A DNA stretch of 64,000 nucleotides, from the NCBI RefSeq assembly GCF_000714815.1, contig NZ_JMIH01000016.1, forward strand, positions 434,001 to 498,000, given 5' to 3'. Both the position numbers and the translations under genes were made by a program. Source of the DNA: Anditalea andensis. Lineage in GTDB: Bacteria > Bacteroidota > Bacteroidia > Cytophagales > Cyclobacteriaceae. The notes beneath the pieces were generated by a model that searched no databases, was not told the origin of the DNA, and saw only the letters and a list, made by a program, of their open reading frames with translations. This document shows positions 13,435 through 21,579 of the stretch, in pieces (within the stretch, counting starts at the first letter, position 1; each line of letters starts with the position of its first letter).

Positions 13435-14496
13435 TTAAACTTTCACTACGGAGACGGCACCACTTTTACTGGACTGATAAGCTGATTCTACGCAGGCCAT
13501 GGTGTGAATACAATCTTCTATACTATTATCAGGAACATAATTTCTATCATTCATTACTTTGATCATTTCCGACATGGAGCCTATAAAAGCATGGGGAAAC
13601 CAGCTACCATCAATGTCAAGTTTTTGCCATTTCGCTTGCTCACCTTCTTTTATTTCCACCCATTCAAAAACATCTTCATCACCTTCGGGATAATTTTTCA
13701 ATAATCCCAGCTCAACGCGAATAGCACCCTTACTTCCTTCAAATTTAATAAAAGCATGCTGATGCTTATCTCCAAAGTTATGATTATGATTGGTATGAAT
13801 GTGGGCACGAACAAATTCATTGTAATCCATCAGAATATTACTTTTCACAGAAGCTAGATTTGTAACCTGAGGATGTTTTAATGTCCGTGCATATATGGAT
13901 TTAGGATTTCCAATAAAAGATCGAATCAGATCAATATAATGTATACTGTGGTATAAGATCTCTACCCTGGGAGCCTCATTGAGAAAAGTCCATAAATGCC
14001 ATGGAGTATATACGTTGATATTGATTTCCAAATCACAGAGTTCCCCAATAGTCCCATCAGAGATTAATTCCCGTGCTTTTAATATGAATGGTGCATATCT
14101 CAGCTGGAAATTCATACCTGCTATTATTTGTTTTTCTCTACATAAACTCCGGATGGCTATTGCCTCATCTAAATTATTGCCCATAGGTTTTTGGATCAAA
14201 ACCACAGCATGGTTCGGTAATTTTTGAAGAGTTGCAAAGATTTCACTCCCGGGCACGGCTACATCGAATATGGTAGAATGGTCAGAATTGCTTACCATTT
14301 CTTCTATACTGCCATAAACTTTAGGTAGATTAAACTTCTTTTGGAGAACGGATGCTTTTGCTTTGTCAATATCGAAAATCCCCGCTACCGGATATCCAGC
14401 TATATTATAAGCAGGCAAATGGGCATCATTTACGATCCCTCCTGCACCGATAATCTGGATTTTGAAAGAAGATGTAGTGTGGACTTTCATTGCCAT
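13435..14496 (-). CDS. Gfo/Idh/MocA family oxidoreductase
   Basis: A 353-residue NAD(P)-dependent sugar or polyol dehydrogenase. The N-terminal Rossmann fold has GAGGIVNDAHLPAY (about 17-30). The family's EKP-type motif appears as LIQKPMGNNLDEA (about 100), with Gln in place of Glu and the catalytic Lys retained. The second half has the usual beta-sheet domain with HIHTNHNHNFG and YHSIHYIDL. No signal peptide is seen. It is the last gene of the MaoC / CoA-transferase / lactonase / RhaT-like unit, 52 bases after the RhaT-like gene. D-apiose dehydrogenase and several aldose 1-dehydrogenases belong to this family, so oxidation of a sugar to the lactone opened by the neighbouring amidohydrolase is a plausible inference. 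Confidence 0.85.
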   Translation of the reverse strand: MAMKVHTTSSFKIQIIGAGGIVNDAHLPAYNIAGYPVAGIFDIDKAKASVLQKKFNLPKVYGSIEEMVSNSDHSTIFDVAVPGSEIFATLQKLPNHAVVLIQKPMGNNLDEAIAIRSLCREKQIIAGMNFQLRYAPFILKARELISDGTIGELCDLEININVYTPWHLWTFLNEAPRVEILYHSIHYIDLIRSFIGNPKSIYARTLKHPQVTNLASVKSNILMDYNEFVRAHIHTNHNHNFGDKHQHAFIKFEGSKGAIRVELGLLKNYPEGDEDVFEWVEIKEGEQAKWQKLDIDGSWFPHAFIGSMSEMIKVMNDRNYVPDNSIEDCIHTMACVESAYQSSKSGAVSVVKV

Positions 14497-14548
14497 ATAT
14501 TTTTTATGTTTGTGATGGTATCATCTCGTATAAGCACTTTGTAATATA

Positions 14549-15583
14549 TCAATAATAATCCGCCAACAAATTGCCAATAGTAAGGGATAATACTGCCAGT
14601 ACCAATACGACCAAAGCAATCACCAAAATTACGATAGTCTTTTTGCGTGCCTGTGTCCATTCTTTTAAAGCCAAGCCGGCTATAGTACTAAACATCACCA
14701 GCATAATCATGTGGACAGCCCAGCTTGAAAATTTATAATCTCCCATTCTTACATGTCCCAAGCCATAAAAAAAGAACTGGGAATACCAGAGCATCCCGGT
14801 GATGATGGCAAAAATATAGTTCTTGGAAAGTGGAGTTGATTTGGCAAAGAATTCACTAAAGGTATTTTCTTTATTATGCAAAAAGATACAGTATACCAGC
14901 GTAGTGATAAAAGCTCCAGTATTTGAGAAAATATAGATGACATTGCTTTGGAAATTTCCCGCATCATACTCTACAGCTACATCTGCTATCGGCTGACCTT
15001 GATCAATTGAAAAACCATATAAGGCGGATAAAACTCCTGCCAATATACAAAGCGGAAGACCTTTTTTTATAGAAAATGTAGTGTCGATATTTAGGGCTTT
15101 TACTAAATCTGTTTCCTTATATCTTCCTGCAAGACCACAAAGTGCAATACCCATAACCCCTAGAATCATTCCAATAACAATCCACTCTGCTCCATCCTGC
15201 TGAAGAACCGTAACCAGCTCTCCTCTGACAAAAGGGGGTAAGAGCGTCCCTACCACACAGGAGATACCAATAGAAATGGCATATGTCAAAGAAAAACCAA
15301 TATACCTAATGGCTATCCCAAAGGCCGTCCCTCCTACTCCATAAGCCATACCCAGCCCGAAAGCTTTCCACATAGCATCCGTAGGTGAATTTCTTAAAAC
15401 TTCAGAAAGATGTGGAATAGTAATCCATGCTACTAAAAATGGCAAGAAAAACCAGCAGATAAATGCCTGGGCCAGCCAATAAGTCTGCCATGACCACTGC
15501 TTTACGTTCTTCTGTGGGGTATAGCAAAGGGCGGCAAAAGATGCACCTACCGCATGGAACATCACTCCTCCGATTACACTCAT
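14549..15583 (-). CDS. RhaT-like L-rhamnose/proton symporter family permease
   Basis: A 344-residue membrane protein with about ten transmembrane segments. The start (GGVMFHAVGASFAALCYTPQ, then WSWQTYWLAQA) matches the RhaT family of the drug/metabolite transporter superfamily, as do GMAYGVGGTAFGIAIRYIG, DQGQPIADVA and GMLWYSQFFFYG. RhaT carries L-rhamnose with a proton across the inner membrane. Here it lies 4 bases after the lactonase gene and near GH106 and GH78 rhamnosidase genes, so L-rhamnose or a related deoxy or branched sugar is the likely cargo. The specificity is inferred from family and context. Confidence 0.85.
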   Translation of the reverse strand: MSVIGGVMFHAVGASFAALCYTPQKNVKQWSWQTYWLAQAFICWFFLPFLVAWITIPHLSEVLRNSPTDAMWKAFGLGMAYGVGGTAFGIAIRYIGFSLTYAISIGISCVVGTLLPPFVRGELVTVLQQDGAEWIVIGMILGVMGIALCGLAGRYKETDLVKALNIDTTFSIKKGLPLCILAGVLSALYGFSIDQGQPIADVAVEYDAGNFQSNVIYIFSNTGAFITTLVYCIFLHNKENTFSEFFAKSTPLSKNYIFAIITGMLWYSQFFFYGLGHVRMGDYKFSSWAVHMIMLVMFSTIAGLALKEWTQARKKTIVILVIALVVLVLAVLSLTIGNLLADYY

Positions 15584-15587
15584 TCAC

Positions 15588-16442
15588 TTAATAGTTTAAA
15601 TTGTAAAATTTTGCAGCATTTTGAAACAAAACTTTTTCTTGTTCATCTTCACTTAGTATTCCCTTAAAAACATTCAGGTAGGTATTCCAAGTCTCCCTAT
15701 AAGACCCTGCCAATAAAGAAACAGGCCAATCCCCTCCGCAAAAACATCTTTTTACCCCAAAATTACTTAATGTAAATTCTACAGCAGGAGTAATATCCAC
15801 TTCTCCCCATTGATAAGGTTTGCCGGAGGCTGAGCCCAATCCTGATATTTTAGTAAAAAAATTCACATTGCCAGAAGCTTCTTTCATTAGGTCGCCCCAT
15901 TCCCCAAACCCAGGTTTAGCATTCATCGGAGGTTGGTTTAGGTGGTCAAAAACCATTTTAAGTTCCGGAACTATCTCTGCCACTTTCAGCGCTGTTCTGA
16001 TATGTTCCTGTAAAATCCCTACTATGTCATAAGTCAGTCCGTGCCGTGAGAGGATCTTTAGGCTCTCTATCACCTGTGGCTGCAAAAGCCACTTGGGATC
16101 AGCTTCATCATGTATCAGATGCCTAACGCCTTTGAAGTATGGATTTATATGGTATTTTTCCAATAGCATTTTTTGGGTGAGGTCAGGATCCATCAGGGGC
16201 AACCATCCTACTACTCCATCTATCCAGTTTGTATTTTTGGCTACTTCCAGCATCCAGTCCGTATCCTCGAAATTATTGGCTGCTTGGACAAAAACTCCAC
16301 TGCACACATTTGCCTCTAACCTTTCCTCCTCCAAATCTTGAATACTATAATTTTTCCTAAGAATGGAATTATCATTCTCTAACCATTCATATCGGGCTTT
16401 ACTAAAATCCCATATATGAATATGTGTATCAATTATCTTCAC
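15588..16442 (-). CDS. Amidohydrolase-2 family sugar lactonase
   Basis: A 284-residue cytoplasmic TIM-barrel hydrolase that opens with IDTHIHIWD (His7, His9), the metal-binding start of the amidohydrolase-2 family. It continues with FKGVRHLIHDE and VFDHLNQPPM and ends with CFCGGDWPVSLL, the late Asp motif. This pattern fits L-fuconolactonase and L-rhamnono-lactonase type enzymes, which hydrolyse 1,4-lactones to aldonates. It sits 6 bases after a CoA-transferase gene and 4 bases before the RhaT-like permease gene. With the Gfo/Idh/MocA dehydrogenase downstream it would make an 'import, oxidise, open lactone' module. Which sugar is used is not visible. Confidence 0.85.
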   Translation of the reverse strand: MKIIDTHIHIWDFSKARYEWLENDNSILRKNYSIQDLEEERLEANVCSGVFVQAANNFEDTDWMLEVAKNTNWIDGVVGWLPLMDPDLTQKMLLEKYHINPYFKGVRHLIHDEADPKWLLQPQVIESLKILSRHGLTYDIVGILQEHIRTALKVAEIVPELKMVFDHLNQPPMNAKPGFGEWGDLMKEASGNVNFFTKISGLGSASGKPYQWGEVDITPAVEFTLSNFGVKRCFCGGDWPVSLLAGSYRETWNTYLNVFKGILSEDEQEKVLFQNAAKFYNLNY

Positions 16443-16448
16443 AGTGAA

Positions 16449-17594
16449 TTATTTAAGGTTAAATTCTTTTGAAATGGCATCATTATGCTCACCGAGAAAG
16501 GGAGCGCCTTTTTTGGAAAGTAAAAACTCTCCATTTATTCGGATGGGACAGCGAGTGGTTTTTATTTCACTACCATTAGAAGTTTTGGTGATCATTTCCA
16601 TTTCCAAAACTTGATATCCCTCCTCTTCCATCAGCTTTTCAAAATCCAATACCTCTGCACACCAAATATCCGCAGGTTCTAATATTCCAAGCCAATAGGC
16701 GGTGGTTTCAGTAAGAAGATGAGCTGCCAATATTCTTTTAATCTCATCTCTAAGGGCAAACCATTTTCCGGGATCTTGGTAAGGGGCCAAGCCTGGACAC
16801 TCCAACAAATCTTTTAATACCTGTATATTCCCCATTGCCAGAATAAGGAAACCATCAGCCGTTTGGTATACCCCATATGGAGCGGCTACATAGGCATGGG
16901 CATGGTTTTGACTACTTCGCTGGGGCAATTCTTCTCCATCATTTAAGAAAGTTGTATAAACTTCGAATTGAAAATCCAAAGAAGATTCTAACATGCTCAC
17001 GTGTATCAGCGCACCCTCACCGGTTTGATCTTTTCTGAATAAAGCTGCCAAAATCCCCTGAGCTAAATGGGTACCTGCTAAAATATCCACTACAGAAACG
17101 CCCATAGGCGTGGGGGGCTGGTTCCTATTACCATTGAGGTGGGGCAGGCCGGTAAGGGACTGCAACAGCAAATCCTGTCCAGGCAACTTTTCCCACGGAC
17201 CCGAATCACCATAACCACTGATTTCAGCATATATGATTTGAGGATAATCAGATTTGATAGTTTCATATCCCAATCCCAATTTCTCCATCACTCCCGGACG
17301 GAAATTGTGCATTACTACGTCAGCCTGGGAAATTAATTTCAAAATGACCTCTCTGTCACCCTCATCTTTCAGATCAGCAGTGAAGCTTTCTTTATTTCTA
17401 TTGATGGTATGGAAAATCGTGGATTCCCCTTCTAACTTAATTTCTGATACATATAATTGCCTACAGATGTCTCCGGTACGGGGTTTCTCAATCTTGATTA
17501 CCCTTGCCCCTAAATCTGCCAGCCTTAAACTAGCCGAAGGTCCAGACAAAAACTGGGAAAAATCGACAATGACTATTCCTTCAAGTAACTTCAT
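16449..17594 (-). CDS. CaiB/BaiF family III CoA-transferase, paralogue 2
   Basis: A 381-residue class III CoA-transferase. It has LSGPSASLRLADLGARVIKI (17-36), GDICR, NRNKESFTADLK, HNFRPGVMEKLGLGY (96-110), GYGDSGPW and Asp170 in VVDILAGTHLAQG, the position of the catalytic Asp that carries the acyl-anhydride. Such enzymes move CoA between carboxylic acids without free energy loss. Its ATG overlaps the end of the paralogue upstream by 4 bases (ATGA type), so the two are coupled and may form a heterodimer, as in BbsEF or SmtAB. The acceptor acid is unknown; the operon suggests a sugar-derived acid. Confidence 0.88.
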   Translation of the reverse strand: MKLLEGIVIVDFSQFLSGPSASLRLADLGARVIKIEKPRTGDICRQLYVSEIKLEGESTIFHTINRNKESFTADLKDEGDREVILKLISQADVVMHNFRPGVMEKLGLGYETIKSDYPQIIYAEISGYGDSGPWEKLPGQDLLLQSLTGLPHLNGNRNQPPTPMGVSVVDILAGTHLAQGILAALFRKDQTGEGALIHVSMLESSLDFQFEVYTTFLNDGEELPQRSSQNHAHAYVAAPYGVYQTADGFLILAMGNIQVLKDLLECPGLAPYQDPGKWFALRDEIKRILAAHLLTETTAYWLGILEPADIWCAEVLDFEKLMEEEGYQVLEMEMITKTSNGSEIKTTRCPIRINGEFLLSKKGAPFLGEHNDAISKEFNLK

Positions 17595-18772
17595 GATTGA
17601 AGATTTTTAAGCTTAAATTCTACTTTAATTCTATCTGTATCTTTTCCCAATAATGGGGCTGACTTACTGGAAAGCAATCGGTTTTTATCAATTAAAATAG
17701 GACAGCGTGTAGTGGTAATTGTTCTGCCGTTATCTAAATTGACGTCTTGTTCAAGTTGCATTTTTTGGTAGCCCTCTTCTGCTCTCATCCTTTTCCAATC
17801 TTTTAAATCCATGACCCACAATCCTTTCTCTCTCAACAAGGTGAGCCAATAGTCTGCTTTACGGCTTTTCAAATGGTCTGCAATAAGTGCTTTGATTTCG
17901 TCTCGATGGGTGAAGACCATTTCCTGTGTATAATTATCAAGACCTGGACAGGCAATGGTTTCCTGGAGATTTTCTATAGGGACCATAGCAATAGCTATAT
18001 GTCCCTCAAGGCATTCGTAAATTCCATACGGTGCTCCCAATAGCGGATGGGCATTATTGACCGCAGACCGCGAAGGCTTTTTCCCTGATACAAAAAATGT
18101 TGTCAAAGATTCAAATTGGAAATCCAATAGGGATTCAAATAAACTCAGTTCAATTTTAACGCCTTTCCCTGATCTATTTCTGTAGATTAGGGCAGCTATA
18201 ATCCCCTGTACCATCTGTAATCCGCACAAAATATCTCCTATCGCCAACCCGAAGGGAGTTGGCGCATTATCTTTATCTCCACTGGCATACATGAGGCCTG
18301 TCATTGCCTGAACCAATAAGTCCTGACCAGGTTTTTTTGCCCAAGGACCGGAATTTCCGTATCCACTTATTTCTGCAAAGACCAATCTGGGATTTATTTT
18401 ATTTACTTCATCAAAACCCAACCCCAATTTTGCCATTACCCCAGGCCTAAAATTATGAATAAGCACATCGGCTTTTTTGATCAGGTTTTTAATCCCATCC
18501 AACTCTTCCTGTGACTTTAAGTTAGCGGTATAACTTTCTTTGTTCCTGTTTATGGTATGAAACAAAAGGGAGTCACCTCCAACCCATTGGTTTTTTATAG
18601 GTAAAATGCGACACAGATCACCTTTGTTTGGATTCTCAATTTTGATCACCCGGGCCCCCAAATCTGCCAGTCTCAAACCTGCAGATGGACCGGATAGATA
18701 CTGACAGAATTCAAGTACAACCACTCCTTTTAAGGGGGGATTATAGGTCCCTTTTTTATTGTTTTCTGTCAT
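17591..18772 (-). CDS. CaiB/BaiF family III CoA-transferase, paralogue 1
   Basis: A 393-residue protein clearly homologous over its whole length to the following gene. Shared stretches include YLSGPSAGLRLADLGARVIK, HTINRNKESYTANLK, HNFRPGVMAKLGLGF and AEISGYGNSGPWAKKPGQDL. The catalytic Asp equivalent is Asp180 in AIGDILCG. About 10 extra residues at the N-terminus precede the conserved core. Both paralogues keep the Asp, so it is not obvious that one is a mere structural subunit. It overlaps the binding-protein homologue gene upstream by 17 bases and the second paralogue by 4, which marks a tightly coupled operon. Confidence 0.88.
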   Translation of the reverse strand: MTENNKKGTYNPPLKGVVVLEFCQYLSGPSAGLRLADLGARVIKIENPNKGDLCRILPIKNQWVGGDSLLFHTINRNKESYTANLKSQEELDGIKNLIKKADVLIHNFRPGVMAKLGLGFDEVNKINPRLVFAEISGYGNSGPWAKKPGQDLLVQAMTGLMYASGDKDNAPTPFGLAIGDILCGLQMVQGIIAALIYRNRSGKGVKIELSLFESLLDFQFESLTTFFVSGKKPSRSAVNNAHPLLGAPYGIYECLEGHIAIAMVPIENLQETIACPGLDNYTQEMVFTHRDEIKALIADHLKSRKADYWLTLLREKGLWVMDLKDWKRMRAEEGYQKMQLEQDVNLDNGRTITTTRCPILIDKNRLLSSKSAPLLGKDTDRIKVEFKLKNLQS

Positions 18773-19919
18773 GAACCAGCTGGCTTTCGTGGTAAAGAGA
18801 ATTTATTTTGAAAAGCACTTCGGCCTGGGTTCCGTTTCCCATAAGGTAATCCCGAATAGGATCACCCGCATGATCCTGGAAATGGAGGTACCCATTGTAT
18901 CTGGGTCTTATGTATGAATCGTCTAATGATTGAAGCGTATTTTTAAAAAAATCAGATGTCACCCCATTGCACTGGGCGCTTAACCAGGCTTTCCTATGCC
19001 CGGGCTGTCCGCCGTTAAGTACATATTCTGTGGACTGATAAGATTCAGAAACTATCTTCTCTACAAATTTGATTGCGATATCTTTATTTTCACTAAAAGC
19101 TGAAACAGCTAAGCCTGTTCCTCCCAGCGTGCTTTTTAATTTTTGCTGACTATCGAAATTTACCAAGTTGCCATAGGTCAATTTGTTTTTAGCATATCCC
19201 ACTCTAGAATAATTAGAATAGCCATAGGCAAAAGGACAGTACCAATACTCATCTGAACCTGACATTATCTCTGCTACCCGGATTGGATTAGCATCAAACA
19301 ATGCAGGGTCCAAAAGTGAATAGAATTCCTTCATTGTTTTAAGGGCTTTGAAGCCGGTAGGTTGATCTATTACTTCCTGTTTATTGGTAAAAGGAGTTTT
19401 ACCATGGACCTGACAGAACATATAAAAATTCATCAATAGATCTATCGGAATGGCAGGAGCCGCTACTTTTCCTTTTTTTGCTATTTCCAATACTTCCGTC
19501 CAAGTCTCCGGGACATTTATATCATTATTATCCAACAAGTCTTTTCTGAAGCTCGGTACAGGCGTGGCTGCATCTATTGCCAAGGCCCATTGGTGACCAC
19601 CATACCGGTAGCTCTCATGAGACTTCCCCACTTGATTGAGTGTTTGGTTTTCCAAATAGGTGGGGGAAAGGTGCAAGTCCAGGGGCAAAACACAATTGGT
19701 AGCAGCAGCACATCCCACCCAAGGATGGTCTATGATCAACAGATCATAAAATTCTGTAAGTTTTTCTATAGGATAGTCCGCAAATTCCTGCAGGCTTCTT
19801 TTCTTCCAGGTGATTTCTACATCAGGATATATTTCATTAAACCTTTGAGAAAAAGCCTGTAAAGGGACTAGCCCTCTACTATGACCCCATGTTATTCCTT
19901 TAAGTATTGTTTTCGTCAT
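18756..19919 (-). CDS. ABC-type solute-binding protein homologue without a signal peptide
   Basis: A 387-residue protein with the layout of a sugar-type extracellular solute-binding protein (family 1). It has FNEIYPDVEITWKKRSLQEF near the N-terminus, YDLLIIDHPWVG, PETWTEVLEIAKKG (about 140), then KFVEKIVSESYQ and a C-terminal helical part. The start MTKTILKGITWGHSRGLVPL has no hydrophobic export signal or lipobox, and no ABC permease or ATPase genes lie in the window. It would therefore stay in the cytoplasm. Its genes on either side encode MaoC (1 base away) and a CoA-transferase (17-base overlap). I infer a repurposed ligand-binding role, such as substrate sensing or sequestration in the CoA branch; no enzymatic function can be read. 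Confidence 0.7.
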   Translation of the reverse strand: MTKTILKGITWGHSRGLVPLQAFSQRFNEIYPDVEITWKKRSLQEFADYPIEKLTEFYDLLIIDHPWVGCAAATNCVLPLDLHLSPTYLENQTLNQVGKSHESYRYGGHQWALAIDAATPVPSFRKDLLDNNDINVPETWTEVLEIAKKGKVAAPAIPIDLLMNFYMFCQVHGKTPFTNKQEVIDQPTGFKALKTMKEFYSLLDPALFDANPIRVAEIMSGSDEYWYCPFAYGYSNYSRVGYAKNKLTYGNLVNFDSQQKLKSTLGGTGLAVSAFSENKDIAIKFVEKIVSESYQSTEYVLNGGQPGHRKAWLSAQCNGVTSDFFKNTLQSLDDSYIRPRYNGYLHFQDHAGDPIRDYLMGNGTQAEVLFKINSLYHESQLVHDRKQ

Positions 19920-19920
19920 T

Positions 19921-20367
19921 TTAAGCTTGACTTTTTCTTTCTACCATTAATATATGTTCACAGAGCATTACCAATTCCTCATGCTGGTTAAACACCTCTA
20001 CTAATTCGGTGACCAACCCATAATTTGGTTTTTTATGATCTTTCTTTTCTTTTATGGACACCTTCACCTTTATGGTATCACCGATAAATACAGGTTTGGT
20101 AAAGCGTAATCTTTCATAGCCATAGGTCATGGCGACTTCATTTATTAACTGGGCTGTCATACCCACTGCTATAGTGAATATTAAAGTACCGTGAGCAATT
20201 CTTTTTTTAAAAGGCTGGGTTTTGCACCACTCTTCATCCATATGATGGGGGAAAAAGTCCCCTGACTGGCCAGCGTGGATTACTATATCCGTTTCTGTAA
20301 TGGTCCTGCCCAGTGTAATCCGATTTTCTTCTAACTTAATTTCTTCGAAATATTTTTTGATGAACAT
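19921..20367 (-). CDS. MaoC-like (R)-specific enoyl-CoA hydratase/dehydratase
   Basis: A 148-residue single hot-dog-fold protein. The motif [17 protein letters not shown] (31-47) corresponds to the D-x-N-P-x-H active site of MaoC hydratases, with Asp37 and His42 retained and Phe39 in place of Asn. [15 protein letters not shown] (56-70) is the usual second motif. MaoC enzymes add or remove water on 2-enoyl-CoA thioesters. It is the first gene of a unit with two CoA-transferases, which would supply a CoA thioester. It may thus hydrate or dehydrate a short, sugar-derived acyl-CoA, as mesaconyl-CoA hydratase does; that role is inferred. A candidate operator lies 67 bases upstream. Confidence 0.85.
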   Translation of the reverse strand: MFIKKYFEEIKLEENRITLGRTITETDIVIHAGQSGDFFPHHMDEEWCKTQPFKKRIAHGTLIFTIAVGMTAQLINEVAMTYGYERLRFTKPVFIGDTIKVKVSIKEKKDHKKPNYGLVTELVEVFNQHEELVMLCEHILMVERKSQA

Positions 20368-20433
20368 ACAGTTGATTTTAAAGATAAGGATCTATAAACT
20401 AGGCTAAATTTAACTTTCTCTATGGCTAAACCC

Positions 20434-20449
20434 TCCTGTACTTCCATGG
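20434..20449 (-). promoter_or_regulatory. Candidate regulon operator upstream of the MaoC/CoA-transferase unit
   Basis: In gene direction the site is CCATGGAAGTACAGGA, 67 bases before the MaoC start. It is almost identical to the site at 8530-8545. The same 67-base distance is seen for the GH78 gene. Confidence 0.55.
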
Positions 20450-20584
20450 AATGATTTATTTAAGTATCTATAAATTTTAAGCTTTATATAGCCTAATGTA
20501 ACTTGAAAGAAATAATAGGTCTTGATTTTAGCTATTAAAAATGAATTACTTTAATAATTAAAATAAGGGAATGAGCATGTAGGT

Positions 20585-20600
20585 TCAGGTAAGTGCATGA
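20585..20600 (+). promoter_or_regulatory. Candidate regulon operator upstream of the PKD lipoprotein
   Basis: The site is TCAGGTAAGTGCATGA, 80 bases before the PKD-lipoprotein start. It resembles the RuBisCO-like gene site (CAGGTAAGTTCAGGA) but has T in place of the first G of the final CAGGA. Confidence 0.4.
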
Positions 20601-20679
20601 CAGTAAGGGTAGGAAAAAATAGCTGATTTTGTTAAATTATGACATTATGTAATATGGTTTAATCCAAAAAAACAGAAAT

Positions 20680-21528
20680 ATGAAAAGAAGTACTTACTTG
20701 AAAGCCAGTTTTGGTATTGCCCTCTCTTTGCTAGTTTTTACATCCTGTGATGACACTTTAGATGGTCCGCAAGCAATTGCGGATTTCACTTATGAGGCAG
20801 ATCCAAATGATGATATGACTATTCATTTCACTAACACATCTCAGCATCATCATTCATCCTATTGGTTATTTGGAGATGGAAGTGATCATTCCTCTGAAGA
20901 TTCTCCCACTCATACTTTCCCAGCTGGTGGAATTTATGAAGTTAAACTTGCAGTAATGGGTAATGGTACGGGAAATGAAATTGTGAGGGAAGTCTCCGTT
21001 ATTGATAGAAGTTTATTAGGAGAAAGAATCCAGGATGGCAATTTTGAGAATCCTGAAAACTGGAATGTTTATGCGGGCGGTTCTGTGGAGGTGACCCAAC
21101 ATGCATTTGAAAATGGACAATTGATACTTTCAAATGGCGAAGAAGTGGAATCGAATGTAGTGGTCTGGCAAGCTATAGAAGTTCAGGCAAATACTGATTA
21201 TGTATTTTCAGCTCAAATATCTGGAGGAGGAATGCACCAATCCTGGGTAGAGTTTCTTTTTGGGGACGATGAACCCGAAGAAGATGATGATTATTCAGAC
21301 AATAATCAATTTAGTATGAATACATGGGCAGAATGCGGTATAGACCCATTTGAGGGGAATATAGTCGAGATACATTGTGCTGGTGATGGAGAAACAGATG
21401 GTATTGTAAACTTTGAAGAAGGCGGTACTAAATATTTTGCCATCAAAGCAGGAAGTTGGGAAGGAACCCTAGGGCCAAATGGTGTTACCATTTCAAATGT
21501 AAGTTTAATTCCTGCTGATGAACTGTAA
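20680..21528 (+). CDS. PKD-domain surface lipoprotein, probably glycan binding
   Basis: A 282-residue lipoprotein (LLVFTSCDD lipobox, about residue 24). A PKD domain (about 33-108) shows YWLFGDGSDHSSEDSPTHTF, the classic W-x-F-G-D-G core. It is followed by a beta-sandwich, carbohydrate-binding-like region (about 112-280) beginning LLGERIQDGNFENPENWNVY, with an acidic loop EPEEDDDYSD near 200. The layout resembles SusE/SusF-type surface glycan-binding lipoproteins, but no SusC/SusD pair is adjacent. It is transcribed alone and ends at a strong terminator. The operator-like site upstream links it to the degradation island. A glycan-binding role is inferred; no ligand can be named. Confidence 0.7.
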   Translation: MKRSTYLKASFGIALSLLVFTSCDDTLDGPQAIADFTYEADPNDDMTIHFTNTSQHHHSSYWLFGDGSDHSSEDSPTHTFPAGGIYEVKLAVMGNGTGNEIVREVSVIDRSLLGERIQDGNFENPENWNVYAGGSVEVTQHAFENGQLILSNGEEVESNVVVWQAIEVQANTDYVFSAQISGGGMHQSWVEFLFGDDEPEEDDDYSDNNQFSMNTWAECGIDPFEGNIVEIHCAGDGETDGIVNFEEGGTKYFAIKAGSWEGTLGPNGVTISNVSLIPADEL

Positions 21529-21542
21529 ATGAATTATTAATT

Positions 21543-21578
21543 AAAAAAAAGGCTGTCCTGAGTGAACGGCCTTTTTTT
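21543..21578. terminator. Bidirectional rho-independent terminator
   Basis: An A-run, a stem AAGGCTGT...GAACGGCCTT with a short loop, and a T-run lie between two converging genes (PKD lipoprotein and TIM-barrel protein). The A-rich left side and T-rich right side let it act in both directions. Confidence 0.85.
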
Positions 21579-21579
21579 G

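Larger units (their letters stand above)
20368..20679. promoter_or_regulatory. Divergent promoter region between MaoC and PKD-lipoprotein genes
   Basis: This 312-base gap is AT-rich, without a credible gene. It holds two copies of the island motif, one oriented toward each flanking gene (20434-20449 leftward, 20585-20600 rightward). No clear TAnnTTTG promoter box can be assigned. Confidence 0.6.

Noticed and set aside
18756-19919. Binding protein of an ABC sugar importer
   Set aside because: No signal peptide or lipobox and no ABC permease or ATPase genes in the window.
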